A DNA stretch of 58,619 nucleotides from Ruminococcus sp. GTDB taxonomy: Bacteria; Bacillota; Clostridia; Oscillospirales; Ruminococcaceae. The translations under genes and the position numbers were made by a program. This document shows, in pieces, positions 34,696 to 44,417 of this stretch. Position 1 is the stretch's first letter; each line of letters begins with the position of its first letter. Location: positions 1-58,619 of the forward strand of contig JAHABC010000011.1 of the NCBI GenBank assembly GCA_018376535.1, read 5' to 3'. The notes below the pieces were generated by a model. The model had not been told where the DNA came from. It worked only from the letters and a program-made list of their open reading frames with translations, and did no database searches.

Positions 34696-36150
34696 ATGAA
34701 ATTTAAAAAATTTCTATCAATGATGCTAACCATTGCCATAGTGGGAGTGTTTATACCATCTTTAAAAGGCATAGGAGCGTCAGCAATATCATTTACACCT
34801 AACTTTGAAGTAAATAGCGACTACGCTGTATTATATAATGTGGATATAGACTCTGTAGTCTATCAGAAAAATTCCGACGTTAAGACCGAACCCGCCCAAC
34901 TTGCTCAAATTATGACGGCTATAGTCTGTATAGAAAACTGTTCCGATTTGGATAATACTCCAGTTACAATTCCAGAGAACATATTTTCCGATTTGGAAAA
35001 GTTTCAAGATGACCCATACTACACTACTACAGACTTCTCCGAGGGTGAGGAAATGACTATGAAAGACTTACTCTATGCTATGATGCTTTCCTCTTCTTGT
35101 GAGGCATCTTCTACCATAGCTTACTACATCGGGGAGGGCGATATTAATAAGTTCGTGGATATGATGAACGACAAGGCTAAACAGATTGGTTGTGTTAATA
35201 CTAACTTTAAAAATCCTCATGGTATGCACCAAGATGGTCAATATACTACCGCTTATGATATGTTTTTAATCACTAAGTATGCAAGTCAGCTATCCAAGTT
35301 TAATGAGATTGCCACTGCTTATGAGTATAATATGTCAGCTACTAACATTCATGACGAACAAGTTTTGCATCATACCAACGTAATGATGGACGAGGACTCT
35401 AACTACTACTACGAATACGCTAAGGGCATTAAGACGGGTAACTCTGAACAATCGGGAAGTTGCTTGATTAGTAAGGCTACTAAAAATGGTAGTAGTTATA
35501 TATTAGTTCTAATGCACGCACCTCTTAGTAAACGTGATGACAATGGTAACAGAGTGTTCTATCACATTAAAGATGCTACCGCTATATTCAACTGGTGCTT
35601 GAACAACTTTGAGTATACTACTCTACTAGCCGATAATGAGGAAATTAAAGAAGTTAAAGTAGCCTATTCTAGTGGTAATGATTACGTTCTACTTAAACCT
35701 AGCAAAGAGTATGCTACTCTTTGGCCTAATACTATGGATATCTCTAGTATTGAAAGAGTTTTCACTGTAAAAGATAACGTTACTGCCCCTATTGAAGCTG
35801 GTGACGTATTAGGTTCAGTTACGCTAATTCTAGGTGGCGAGGAAATATATACTACTGATTTGATTGCTACTCATGGATTAGAGCGTTCTTTTGCTAAGTT
35901 CAATATGGCAGCTGCTCAAGGATTTATATACTCATCGTGGTTTAATAGGGCGTTACTTACATCTATAATACTGACTTTTATATACATTGGAATATACATC
36001 TATAGAGTACAATCCATGCCTAAAAAGAAGCATCATAGCAAGAGTGCTAAAGTTACTTCCAATGGTAAACAACATTCCAATACAGCACATTCAGCTCCTA
36101 GAGTTAAGAACGTTCAAAAGGTTACTGAAGATAAGTCTAAAAAAGATTAA
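34696..36150 (+). CDS. D,D-carboxypeptidase-like protein lacking the SxxK active site
   Basis: 484 residues with the domain order of DacF/PBP5: signal peptide (about 1-30), peptidase S11-type domain (about 40-290), a C-terminal beta domain, a membrane helix (about 415-435) and a basic tail. Where S11 enzymes have SxxK this protein has Gln68-Leu-Ala-Gln71 (in EPAQLAQIMTA), and the SxN position reads Ser133-Ser-Cys135. KTG is kept at 246-248. It should therefore bind or sense peptidoglycan rather than cleave it. GGAGG lies before the ATG. Confidence 0.8.
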   Translation: MKFKKFLSMMLTIAIVGVFIPSLKGIGASAISFTPNFEVNSDYAVLYNVDIDSVVYQKNSDVKTEPAQLAQIMTAIVCIENCSDLDNTPVTIPENIFSDLEKFQDDPYYTTTDFSEGEEMTMKDLLYAMMLSSSCEASSTIAYYIGEGDINKFVDMMNDKAKQIGCVNTNFKNPHGMHQDGQYTTAYDMFLITKYASQLSKFNEIATAYEYNMSATNIHDEQVLHHTNVMMDEDSNYYYEYAKGIKTGNSEQSGSCLISKATKNGSSYILVLMHAPLSKRDDNGNRVFYHIKDATAIFNWCLNNFEYTTLLADNEEIKEVKVAYSSGNDYVLLKPSKEYATLWPNTMDISSIERVFTVKDNVTAPIEAGDVLGSVTLILGGEEIYTTDLIATHGLERSFAKFNMAAAQGFIYSSWFNRALLTSIILTFIYIGIYIYRVQSMPKKKHHSKSAKVTSNGKQHSNTAHSAPRVKNVQKVTEDKSKKD

Positions 36151-36155
36151 ATTAA

Positions 36156-36185
36156 AAAATCCCTTACCAAATGGTAGGGGATTTT
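36156..36185 (+). terminator. Intrinsic terminator
   Basis: Thirteen-pair stem AAAATCCCTTACC / GGTAGGGGATTTT (one G-T) with loop AAAT and a T-rich end. Confidence 0.8.
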
Positions 36186-36214
36186 AATTTATAGGTTTGC
36201 TAGAGTTCACATCT

Positions 36215-36243
36215 TTGACAGATATAGCTATATAGAATATAAT
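36215..36243 (+). promoter_or_regulatory. Consensus sigma-A promoter
   Basis: TTGACA (36215-36220), 17-bp spacer, TATAAT (36238-36243), 20 bp before the membrane protein gene. Confidence 0.75.
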
Positions 36244-36262
36244 CTATCTGGGGGTTGATATT

Positions 36263-36874
36263 ATGAATGTATTTTTTTTATTAGCAGTGATAGGTCATAT
36301 TCTATGTGGTGTATCCGATTGCCTTTTGACATATGCTCCAAATGGAAAAGTATCCTTAACAGATTTTAAAGACTATAATAAGTCTAGTGTTTCGTTTAAG
36401 AGTATGCCATTAAGAAATCTTAACATAGCCATGTTACTGGGATTTATCGCCATGGTGCTTGAAATTTTTGGATACCTTGAAATCTGCAATTGGATACATA
36501 ACTATTCTACAACTTTATACTGGATTATGTACTCATCTACTTTGATTATGTTCGTATCACTTACATTGCACCATCTGTTCTGTTGTCTTTGTGAGTGGTT
36601 CTTTGTTAGGTTGAACTTAACCAAAGAGGCTCTAAACTCCGTTTGGGATTTCTTTAAAACTACCGTCTATACTATGTACACTGGATATCTTGCCATGTTA
36701 GTATTTTCTATAGCTTTTTTTATTGCTGTAGTAACTGGTATCACCAGTTTACCTAGATGGGCTTGTATATTCAATCTGTTGCCATTAGCAATAGTCACAT
36801 TACCGACTAAACTTCCAGCCAAAGCTAACGTTATGGGTGTAGTTATGTTCACAGGTCTTTTAATATTGATATAG
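36263..36874 (+). CDS. Multi-pass membrane protein of unknown function
   Basis: 203 residues with five or six hydrophobic helices. The N-terminal HILCGVSDCLLTYAPNG may be a family signature, but I cannot name the family. GGGGGTTG precedes the ATG. It has its own consensus promoter and sits between two cell-wall genes, which could hint at an envelope role; that is inference only. Confidence 0.6.
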   Translation: MNVFFLLAVIGHILCGVSDCLLTYAPNGKVSLTDFKDYNKSSVSFKSMPLRNLNIAMLLGFIAMVLEIFGYLEICNWIHNYSTTLYWIMYSSTLIMFVSLTLHHLFCCLCEWFFVRLNLTKEALNSVWDFFKTTVYTMYTGYLAMLVFSIAFFIAVVTGITSLPRWACIFNLLPLAIVTLPTKLPAKANVMGVVMFTGLLILI

Positions 36875-36987
36875 TTCTTTAGGACAAAATTCAATCTTTT
36901 TTGTGATAAAAAATCTCCTTTTAAGTTTAAACGCAAGATATTTAGCATATTAATATCTTAGCAATACTTAGAAAGGAGTTTTATCTT

Positions 36988-37719
36988 ATGCGAAAAAAAA
37001 CTATAAGCAAGTTAAAAGTCTTAATGATATCCATGGCACTGGTGGGGTTGTGCGTTGGGATATCTTATGTTAGTACACGCACTTCCAACGATGTAGCTTT
37101 GACATCTGCCGTACCTAGTAAGTCCGATAGAATTATCATCTTAGATGCTGGTCATGGTGGTATGGACGGTGGTTGCTCTGCTAAAGATGGTACTGTAGAA
37201 AAAGATATCAACTTAAACATTCTTTTAAACCTAAGAGATATGCTAGAAGTATCAGGATATACGGTGGAAGTCACTAGGGACAAAGATATATCTATTCACG
37301 ATAGTGGTATTGAGGGTATAGCTAATCAAAAGAGTTCCGACATGGATAACCGTTTGGAACTGTTTAATAAGTATGATAACGCTATATGTATATCTATACA
37401 TCAAAACCTATTTACGGATAGTAAGTATCATGGAGCACAAATGTTCTACTCAGCGACCAACTCCAAGAGCGAAACTCTAGCAAACATCTTGCAGAGTAAG
37501 TTTGTAGAGTATCTGCAACCAGACAATCAAAGGGAGATTAAACTTTGTGGTAAAGAGTTGTTTCTATGTTACTTTAGCGAAAATCCCACGGTAATGGCTG
37601 AATGTGGTTTCTTATCCAATCCAGAGGAGGCTGAACTCCTTAAAGATACTGAATATCAAAAGCAAGTTGCCTTTACTATATACTCTGCTATTAATGAGTA
37701 CTTCTCTCAGATGAGATAG
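36988..37719 (+). CDS. cwlD: N-acetylmuramoyl-L-alanine amidase, CwlD-like
   Basis: Zinc amidase (Amidase_3) that cuts the bond between muramic acid and the stem peptide; CwlD removes peptide chains to make spore-cortex muramic lactam. The 243 residues have an N-terminal membrane helix or signal (about 10-28), DAGHGGMDGG with the first zinc His, ISIHQN with the second, and AECGFLSN with the catalytic Glu. GAAAGGAG precedes the ATG. Assignment to CwlD rather than another amidase rests on size and layout. Confidence 0.82.
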   Translation: MRKKTISKLKVLMISMALVGLCVGISYVSTRTSNDVALTSAVPSKSDRIIILDAGHGGMDGGCSAKDGTVEKDINLNILLNLRDMLEVSGYTVEVTRDKDISIHDSGIEGIANQKSSDMDNRLELFNKYDNAICISIHQNLFTDSKYHGAQMFYSATNSKSETLANILQSKFVEYLQPDNQREIKLCGKELFLCYFSENPTVMAECGFLSNPEEAELLKDTEYQKQVAFTIYSAINEYFSQMR

Positions 37720-37736
37720 TTTTGCACCATATCTAT

Positions 37737-37765
37737 TTGATTTTACATACAGTATGTGATATAAT
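37737..37765 (+). promoter_or_regulatory. Promoter of radA
   Basis: TTGATT (37737-37742), 17-bp spacer, TATAAT (37760-37765), 18 bp before the radA start. Confidence 0.6.
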
Positions 37766-37783
37766 ATCCTAGAGGTGTTTGCT

Positions 37784-39163
37784 ATGGCTAAATTAAAGAA
37801 TATGTTTGTATGTAATCAATGTGGCTTTGAGAGTTCTAAGTGGAACGGTAAGTGTCCTAACTGCAACGCTTGGAACTCTTTTGAGGAAGTCGCTCCAGTA
37901 GATTATAAACCTCTAGGAAGACCAGTAAACGTTAGTACTATAGACTTATCTAGTAAGGTGCAAGATATATCGTCCATATCCACTAACGATGACGTAAGAT
38001 ACAATACAGGTAATTCGGAACTTAATCGTGTATTGGGTGGGGGTTTAGTAAAAGGTTCTATAGTCCTTTTAGGTGGCGAACCTGGTATTGGCAAGAGTAC
38101 TCTGCTATTACAGATATGTCAACACTTGGGCGAAAACTATTCTATACTGTATGTATCGGGAGAGGAAAGCGTTAGACAGATTAAGATTAGAGCCATTAGA
38201 ATGAATGTGGATACTAAAAATCTATACTTGTTATCTACTACAGATGCTCAAGCCGTTTGCGATACTATAGTATCTACTAAACCAGATGTGGCTATAATAG
38301 ATAGTATTCAAACTATGGGACTATCACAAATAAACTCTAGCCATGGGAGTATTACTCAAGTGCGTGAGTGTACTAATCTGTTTATGCACACTGCAAAAAA
38401 TGAGGAAATTCCTATGTTCATAGTGGGTCATGTAAATAAAGATGGTGCTATTGCTGGACCTAAAGTTATGGAACACATTGTAGATACCGTACTATACTTT
38501 GAAGGCGAAAGAAATCTTAACTATAGAGTTCTAAGGGCAGTAAAAAACAGATACGGTTCTACTAACGAAATAGGTATGTTTGAAATGGCTGATAATGGTC
38601 TTAAAGAGGTTACTAATCCATCGCAAATGTTGTTAGATGGTCGTCCTATTGGAGTTTCGGGAACGTGTGTAGCGTGTATCATGGAAGGGTCAAGACCTAT
38701 ATTGGCTGAGGTTCAAGCACTATCCACAAAGAGTAGTTTTTCTGCTCCACGCCGAATGGCTACTGGTTTCGATTTTTCACGAATGGCTATACTCATTGCC
38801 GTGTTGGAAAAGCGTCTTGGATTGTTCTTTTCTACTTTGGACGTATATCTTAACATAGTAGGAGGTTTTCGCTTAGACGAACCTGCTGGTGATTTGCCTG
38901 TAGCTTTAGCTATATATTCCAGTGTGGTTAATACTCCATTAGATGAGAAACTTCTAGCGTTTGGTGAAGTCGGTTTAGGTGGGGAAGTTAGAGGAGTATC
39001 TAACGTGGTACAGCGTATAAAAGAGGCTCAACGTATGGGATTTTCTACTTGCATAGTCCCAAAACAGAACCTTAAAGAGTTAAATCTTACTGACTATTCT
39101 ATAAACATAGTCGGAGTATCTAGTCTTAAACAGACTTTTGAAGTCCTATTGAAAGGTGAGTAA
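37784..39163 (+). CDS. radA: DNA repair protein RadA
   Basis: RecA-related helicase acting at recombination branches. The 459 residues start with the C4 zinc finger CNQCGFESSKWNGKCPNC, then Walker A GGEPGIGKST (about 97-106). The RadA signature reads KNRYG here, with Tyr where Phe is usual. The C-terminal Lon-like domain has GEVGLGGEVR. The chosen ATG is six bases after AGAGGTG; an in-frame GTG lies within that site. Confidence 0.94.
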   Translation: MAKLKNMFVCNQCGFESSKWNGKCPNCNAWNSFEEVAPVDYKPLGRPVNVSTIDLSSKVQDISSISTNDDVRYNTGNSELNRVLGGGLVKGSIVLLGGEPGIGKSTLLLQICQHLGENYSILYVSGEESVRQIKIRAIRMNVDTKNLYLLSTTDAQAVCDTIVSTKPDVAIIDSIQTMGLSQINSSHGSITQVRECTNLFMHTAKNEEIPMFIVGHVNKDGAIAGPKVMEHIVDTVLYFEGERNLNYRVLRAVKNRYGSTNEIGMFEMADNGLKEVTNPSQMLLDGRPIGVSGTCVACIMEGSRPILAEVQALSTKSSFSAPRRMATGFDFSRMAILIAVLEKRLGLFFSTLDVYLNIVGGFRLDEPAGDLPVALAIYSSVVNTPLDEKLLAFGEVGLGGEVRGVSNVVQRIKEAQRMGFSTCIVPKQNLKELNLTDYSINIVGVSSLKQTFEVLLKGE

Positions 39164-39167
39164 AATA

Positions 39168-39668
39168 ATGTCTAAAAATAATCTGGAGATTGAAAGAAAG
39201 TTTTTAATAGAGTATCCTAACTTTGAACTAATTAAGTATCGTTCTAAGGTAGAGATATCGCAATCATACTTAACTAGAGTAAATCCTAATGTAGAAAGAC
39301 GTATCCGTGCGTGGATACAAGACAACTCTGCTAAGTACTACTATACCGAAAAGATGTTCCTAACTGGCTTTACACGTCAAGAGGTTGAAAGAGAGATTTC
39401 TAAAACTGAGTATGATAAGCTATCCCTAGAGGTAGACAGTTCTATAGTTACAGTGGAGAAAGTTCGATATCTGTTAGACTATAACCATCTAACTTTTGAA
39501 ATAGATGTCTATCCATTTTCAAAGGTTCTAGCCATTATGGAAGTTGAACTTGAAAGCGAAACTCAAGAGTACACCATACCCAAAGATATAAAAGTCTTAA
39601 AAGAAGTTACTGGTATTAAAGAGTTTGGAAATATTCCTTTATGTACTGCTAGAACTTTTCCAGTTTAG
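39168..39668 (+). CDS. CYTH-domain protein
   Basis: 166 residues of the CYTH family of triphosphate-tunnel enzymes, marked by EIERKFLIEYP at the N-terminus followed by alternating charged beta strands (RRIRAW, EVERE, KVRYLL, EIDVYPF). Family members hydrolyse inorganic or organic triphosphates, or make cAMP, with Mg or Mn. It starts four bp after radA and is co-transcribed. Substrate unknown. Confidence 0.82.
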   Translation: MSKNNLEIERKFLIEYPNFELIKYRSKVEISQSYLTRVNPNVERRIRAWIQDNSAKYYYTEKMFLTGFTRQEVEREISKTEYDKLSLEVDSSIVTVEKVRYLLDYNHLTFEIDVYPFSKVLAIMEVELESETQEYTIPKDIKVLKEVTGIKEFGNIPLCTARTFPV

Positions 39669-39674
39669 ATATCT

Positions 39675-39701
39675 AAGAGTGGTTTAGTCCACTCTTTTTT
39701 T
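39675..39701 (+). terminator. Intrinsic terminator after the CYTH gene
   Basis: Perfect 8-bp stem AAGAGTGG / CCACTCTT, 6-nt loop, run of seven Ts. Confidence 0.85.
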
Positions 39702-39775
39702 ATAGAAAGTGCATAATAGAGATTTACTATCTAATCTTACAAGAATGTTGATATAATTTTGTGAAACATTTGTTA

Positions 39776-39804
39776 TTGACTATGTTGTTAATTAGTGATA
39801 TAAT
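39776..39804 (+). promoter_or_regulatory. Promoter of the DUF3006-like gene
   Basis: TTGACT (39776-39781), 17-bp spacer, TATAAT (39799-39804). Confidence 0.65.
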
Positions 39805-39866
39805 CTACTTATGTTAATTATATTATGATATTATTTAAACTTAAATATCAATTTGGAGGCTTTTTT

Positions 39867-40031
39867 ATGAACCCTAAAGATTATATTGTAAAACGTATCG
39901 ACGGCGATTACGCTATATTAGTCGATATTGTATCTAATGATGAAATTTTGGTCGCTAGAGCATTACTTCCAGACCAAATAGATGAAGGTTGCAAGTTGCA
40001 CTGGGAAAATTTAGAGTATACTGTAATTTAA
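39867..40031 (+). CDS. DUF3006-like small protein
   Basis: 54 residues starting MNPKDYIVKRIDGDYAILVD, with an all-beta pattern and LLPDQIDEGCKLHW as in the DUF3006 family. GGAGG precedes the ATG. It is a single-gene unit between two promoters. Function unknown. Confidence 0.7.
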   Translation: MNPKDYIVKRIDGDYAILVDIVSNDEILVARALLPDQIDEGCKLHWENLEYTVI

Positions 40032-40050
40032 TCATAATTTGTGGTTTGGG

Positions 40051-40079
40051 TTGTAATTTTTCCATGTGAGTGTTATAAT
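40051..40079 (+). promoter_or_regulatory. Promoter of the recJ operon
   Basis: TTGTAA (40051-40056), 17-bp spacer, TATAAT (40074-40079). Confidence 0.55.
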
Positions 40080-40134
40080 ATATATCTAAACTATATACTT
40101 TAGAATATTTTTGAAAGAGTGTGATATACTTACT

Positions 40135-42162
40135 ATGAAAAAATGGGTTGCTAAATCTTGTGATGCTAATATTACAGATATGTTAATTAAAGAAACTTCT
40201 GTTACTCCACTATGTGCCAGTGTCCTAAATGCTAGAGGTTTTACCTCTAAAGATACTGCTTTGGACTTCTTAAACTCTAGTGAGATTGAAAATCCTTTAG
40301 TTATGGCAGATATGTCTAAGGCTATAGAAGTGATTAACCATCATATAGAACAGGGTTCTAAGATTTGCATATTTGGCGATTACGATTGCGATGGTGTTAC
40401 ATCTACAGCCATGCTAAAGACCTATTTGGAAATGGTCGGAGCAGACGTATTTACATACATTCCAGAACGTGCTGAGGGCTATGGCATGAATACTTCCGCT
40501 ATAGACTATATTAATCAACAAGGTGCAAAATTAATAGTTACCGTCGATAATGGAATATCTGCACACAAAGAAGCCGAGTATATATATACTTTAGGTATGC
40601 AGTTGATAGTTACTGACCACCATCAACCTAGTGAGGAACTCCCAAAAGCTGAGGCTATAGTAAATCCTCATAGAAAAGATTGTCCGTCTAAGTTTAAGTA
40701 TCTGTGTGGGGCAGGAGTGGTATTCAAATTGATTATGGCTCTGGAAGATAATGACTATACTTCCGTACTTCAGCAGTTTGGCGATTTGGTCGCTATTGCT
40801 ACCATCGGTGATATAGTAGAGATATCGGGAGAGAATAGAAAACTTGTTCACGATGGTCTACAGTATGTTAAAAACTCCGATAGAATAGGTCTACTTGCTC
40901 TATGTGAAGTTGCTAATATCGACTTAGAAACTGTAAACTCCACAAAAGTGGCTTTTGGAATAGTTCCTAGAATTAACGCATCTGGTAGATTTGGTTCGCC
41001 AAAGTTAGCACTATCGCTATTAACCTCCGAGGACGAACAAGAGGCGTTAGACTTAGCAAATCAACTTTGCAACTTAAACAATCAACGTAAGAACACTGAA
41101 GATGATATTATGCAAAAAGTTCTGTTGCAGATAGAGGATAATCCAAGTATGTTAAATCAAAGGGTGTTGGTGTTTAATGGCGATAACTTACATCATGGAG
41201 TTATAGGCATAGTAGCCTCTAGGATTTGCGAAAAGTTCGACAAACCTTGCTTTATAATAACTAATGAAGATGATAACTTTTCTAGAGGTTCTGCCCGTGG
41301 TATTGGAAACTTCTCTATATTTAAATGCTTGGAATACTGTTCTAGTGTGCTTGAACGCTTTGGAGGTCATAAAGGTGCTGGAGGGTTCTCACTAGATACT
41401 AGCAATGTGGAAGAGTTTACTAAACTAATCTTACAATACGCAGATACATCTTTTAACATAATGCCTAGAACCTCTTACTATATAGATAAGGTTCTATCGG
41501 TAAAAGATATTTCCTTAGATAATGCTAAAGGACTTTCTATATTAGAACCCTTTGGTGAGGGTAACAAAGAACCTACTTTTGCTATACTAAATGCTACTCT
41601 ATTACAGATAGTTCCTTTAAAGAACAACTCTATAAGATTTAAGGTAGAGTATCAAGGCAAGTATTTGGATATAGTACGCTTTAGAACTTCTATTGAAGAT
41701 GTGTTCTTAAAAGACAACTCTAAGTGTGACTTTCTAGTTAGACTATCGGTGAACTCCTTTAATGGCAGAGAAAGTATCACCATCATGGCACTAGATTACA
41801 GACTATCAGGAGTTAATCAAACTAAATTTTTTTCGGCTTTGGATATTTATGAAAAGTTCTCTACTAACAAGGAACTATCTAAGGCTTACTATACTAAGAT
41901 TACACCATCTTATGATGAGTTAAAGTTGGTGTACTCATATGCGTTTAGATTAAAAGTCGTAGATGTGGAAACACTATTCTTGACTTTAAACAGAAATGAT
42001 ATCAACTTTTGTAAGTTGAAAATTTGCGTGGATATATTTTGTGAACTTGGACTTTTAAAGTTTGACGTTACTAATCAAACTGTTACTACAGTTTCAGTTG
42101 AAAATAAGGTTGACTTGAATAGCTCAAGTATATTGAGGAGGTTGAAAACTTATGATGAATAA
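40135..42162 (+). CDS. recJ: Single-stranded-DNA-specific exonuclease RecJ
   Basis: 5'-3' exonuclease of recombination and mismatch repair. From ATG 40135 it is 675 residues. The DHH-phosphoesterase motifs are FGDYDCDGVTS and DHH at 161-163; GGHKGAGGFSL marks the DHHA1 domain. The C-terminal extension after about 560 is typical of Firmicutes. AAAGAGTG lies about 15 bases before the ATG, and a TTG eight codons upstream is an alternative. It overlaps rel by 11 bp. Confidence 0.93.
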   Translation: MKKWVAKSCDANITDMLIKETSVTPLCASVLNARGFTSKDTALDFLNSSEIENPLVMADMSKAIEVINHHIEQGSKICIFGDYDCDGVTSTAMLKTYLEMVGADVFTYIPERAEGYGMNTSAIDYINQQGAKLIVTVDNGISAHKEAEYIYTLGMQLIVTDHHQPSEELPKAEAIVNPHRKDCPSKFKYLCGAGVVFKLIMALEDNDYTSVLQQFGDLVAIATIGDIVEISGENRKLVHDGLQYVKNSDRIGLLALCEVANIDLETVNSTKVAFGIVPRINASGRFGSPKLALSLLTSEDEQEALDLANQLCNLNNQRKNTEDDIMQKVLLQIEDNPSMLNQRVLVFNGDNLHHGVIGIVASRICEKFDKPCFIITNEDDNFSRGSARGIGNFSIFKCLEYCSSVLERFGGHKGAGGFSLDTSNVEEFTKLILQYADTSFNIMPRTSYYIDKVLSVKDISLDNAKGLSILEPFGEGNKEPTFAILNATLLQIVPLKNNSIRFKVEYQGKYLDIVRFRTSIEDVFLKDNSKCDFLVRLSVNSFNGRESITIMALDYRLSGVNQTKFFSALDIYEKFSTNKELSKAYYTKITPSYDELKLVYSYAFRLKVVDVETLFLTLNRNDINFCKLKICVDIFCELGLLKFDVTNQTVTTVSVENKVDLNSSSILRRLKTYDE

Positions 42163-44359
42163 CGAACTTGCCCCTATTACTACTTGCGATTTGAAAACTT
42201 TTCTTAATAGATTGATTGAAAGTGACAAGTACAATACTAGCAAAATTATTACTGCTTATAAAGTAGCTGAAAAGGCTCATAAAAATCAATTTAGAAAGTC
42301 GGGTGAACCCTATATTATACACCCTCTTTGCGTTAGCATGATACTTCTTGACTTGGGCATGGATACCGATACTATATGTGCTGGTATGCTCCACGACGTT
42401 GTGGAAGATACTGATATGACTTTAGATGATATCCGTAAACAGTTCGGACAAGATGTGGCTATGTTAGTGGATTCTGTTACTAAAATAGGTAAGATACCTT
42501 ACTTCTCTAAAGAAGAACAAGTAGCTGAGAATACTAGAAAGATTATCATGGCTACTGCAAATGACATTAGAGTTATCATTATAAAGTTAGCCGATAGACT
42601 TCATAATATGAGAACTCTACAACATAGAACTCATGATGGTCAACTTCGTACCGCCCGTGAAACTATGAACATATACGCTCCTATAGCACATAGGCTAGGT
42701 ATATACGCCATTCAAACTGAATTAGAAGAACTATCCTTTAAGTACCTTGATGAGTTTGCCTATCAACAGATTGAAAGTCTACTAGAATTGGACAAGAAAG
42801 AACGTGAAAACTTCATTGAAACCATCAAGCAGACTATTAGAGATGAGTTCAAGAAGTATCCAGACTATAAGTTTCTTGAGAACGTTACTATAGATGGCAG
42901 AGCAAAGAGTATATACAGTATCTATAAAAAGATGTTCGTAAGACACAAACGCTTTAACGAACTATACGACAAGTATGCCATTAGAATTATTGTAGATGAC
43001 AAAAATCAATGTTATATCGTATTAGGTATTATCCATGATTTATTTACTCCACTTCCTGAACGTGTTAAAGATTATATAGCTAATCCTAAGCCTAATATGT
43101 ACCAATCTTTGCATACTACGGTAGTCGGTAAAGATGGTATTCCTTTTGAAGTTCAAATTCGCTCATGGGAGATGCATAGAAATGCTGAGTATGGTATCGC
43201 TGCCCATTGGAAGTACAAGGAACGTATTAAGGTTGAAGACCCTAGATTTGATAACAGAGTCAATTGGTTTAGAAATATCCTAGAGGCACAACAATCTTGC
43301 GATGACGTTGAAAGTATCGTGGATATGATTAAAGATGAACGTATGAACGATGATATCTTGGTTATGACTCCAAAAGGCGACCCTATTACTATGCCTAACG
43401 GTTGTACTGCTATAGATTTCGCTTATAAGATTCATACGGAAGTAGGTCATAAAGCCATAGGAGCTAAAGTCAACGGTGCTATGGTTCCTTTAGATTATAA
43501 GATTAAAAGTGGTGACATTGTAGATATAATTGACAGCAAAGATGATAAAAAAGGTCCTAATAGAGCATGGTTGAACATCGCTACTACTACCGAGGCTAAA
43601 ACTAAGATTAAAACTTGGTTCAAAAAGGAAAAACGTGAAGAGAACATCTTACAAGGCAAGGACATGATTGAACGTGAATTTAAACGCAATCAGATACACG
43701 TTCCAGAGAATGAAATGTACAACTTCCTTTGTGATGACTTCAAAAAGTACAACTGTACAACCTTAGATGACTATTACGCATCTGTTGGATATGGTGGCAT
43801 TATTATTTCCAAAATCATTCAAAGGTTAAAAGTTAAATATGATAAGCTATATGCACCACCTCAAGAGGAAGTTCCTACTAAGAAGAAGTCCAAAGATATG
43901 AACTCTCATGGTATAGTATTCGAGAACGGTCTTGATAACTGCGAAGTTAAGATATCTCAATGTTGTAGTCCTATGCCTTACGATGATATTATAGGTTTTA
44001 TCACTAGAGGTAAAGGCGTGGTATCCATACACAAGACTATCTGTCCTAACTATAAGGCAGCAGTTCGCAAAAATGTGGATATGGAACGCTGGATTAAGGC
44101 TCACTGGCAAGAGGCTAAATCGGAATATTTCCAAGCTAACATTGAGGTTATAGCTACCGACAGAATTGGCTTAGTATTCGATATTACTAATATCATGACG
44201 CAATCACGCATTATGATAAGACATTCCTCATCTGGTATGTTAAAAAACGGCAACGCTATATTTAGAGCAAGTATATCTATTGCCAGTCTTGAACAGCTTA
44301 ATAACCTATTCGATAAGATTAAAAAGATTGATGGTGTTATTAGCGTAAACAGAGTATAA
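42152..44359 (+). CDS. relA: Bifunctional (p)ppGpp synthetase/hydrolase
   Basis: Controls the stringent response by making and degrading (p)ppGpp. The 735 residues are in the usual Rel order: HD hydrolase domain with His81-Asp82 in HDVVEDT, synthetase domain with YQSLHTTVVG, TGS domain (about 395-455), a conserved-cysteine region (CCSPMPYDDI) and a C-terminal ACT domain. Both catalytic sites appear intact. GAGGAGG is ten bases before the ATG, inside recJ. The order recJ-rel-MBL-hemZ is common in clostridia. Confidence 0.95.
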   Translation: MMNNELAPITTCDLKTFLNRLIESDKYNTSKIITAYKVAEKAHKNQFRKSGEPYIIHPLCVSMILLDLGMDTDTICAGMLHDVVEDTDMTLDDIRKQFGQDVAMLVDSVTKIGKIPYFSKEEQVAENTRKIIMATANDIRVIIIKLADRLHNMRTLQHRTHDGQLRTARETMNIYAPIAHRLGIYAIQTELEELSFKYLDEFAYQQIESLLELDKKERENFIETIKQTIRDEFKKYPDYKFLENVTIDGRAKSIYSIYKKMFVRHKRFNELYDKYAIRIIVDDKNQCYIVLGIIHDLFTPLPERVKDYIANPKPNMYQSLHTTVVGKDGIPFEVQIRSWEMHRNAEYGIAAHWKYKERIKVEDPRFDNRVNWFRNILEAQQSCDDVESIVDMIKDERMNDDILVMTPKGDPITMPNGCTAIDFAYKIHTEVGHKAIGAKVNGAMVPLDYKIKSGDIVDIIDSKDDKKGPNRAWLNIATTTEAKTKIKTWFKKEKREENILQGKDMIEREFKRNQIHVPENEMYNFLCDDFKKYNCTTLDDYYASVGYGGIIISKIIQRLKVKYDKLYAPPQEEVPTKKKSKDMNSHGIVFENGLDNCEVKISQCCSPMPYDDIIGFITRGKGVVSIHKTICPNYKAAVRKNVDMERWIKAHWQEAKSEYFQANIEVIATDRIGLVFDITNIMTQSRIMIRHSSSGMLKNGNAIFRASISIASLEQLNNLFDKIKKIDGVISVNRV

Positions 44360-44367
44360 TATGTATC

Positions 44368-44399
44368 GGAACGCCCTCCTAATTAGGCGTTCCTAATTT
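44368..44399 (+). terminator. Intrinsic terminator after relA
   Basis: GGAACGCC (44368-44375) pairs with GGCGTTCC (44386-44393), followed by TAATTTT. Read-through to the next gene is possible. Confidence 0.65.
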
Positions 44400-44417
44400 T
44401 AATAAAGGAGTTTTTTT

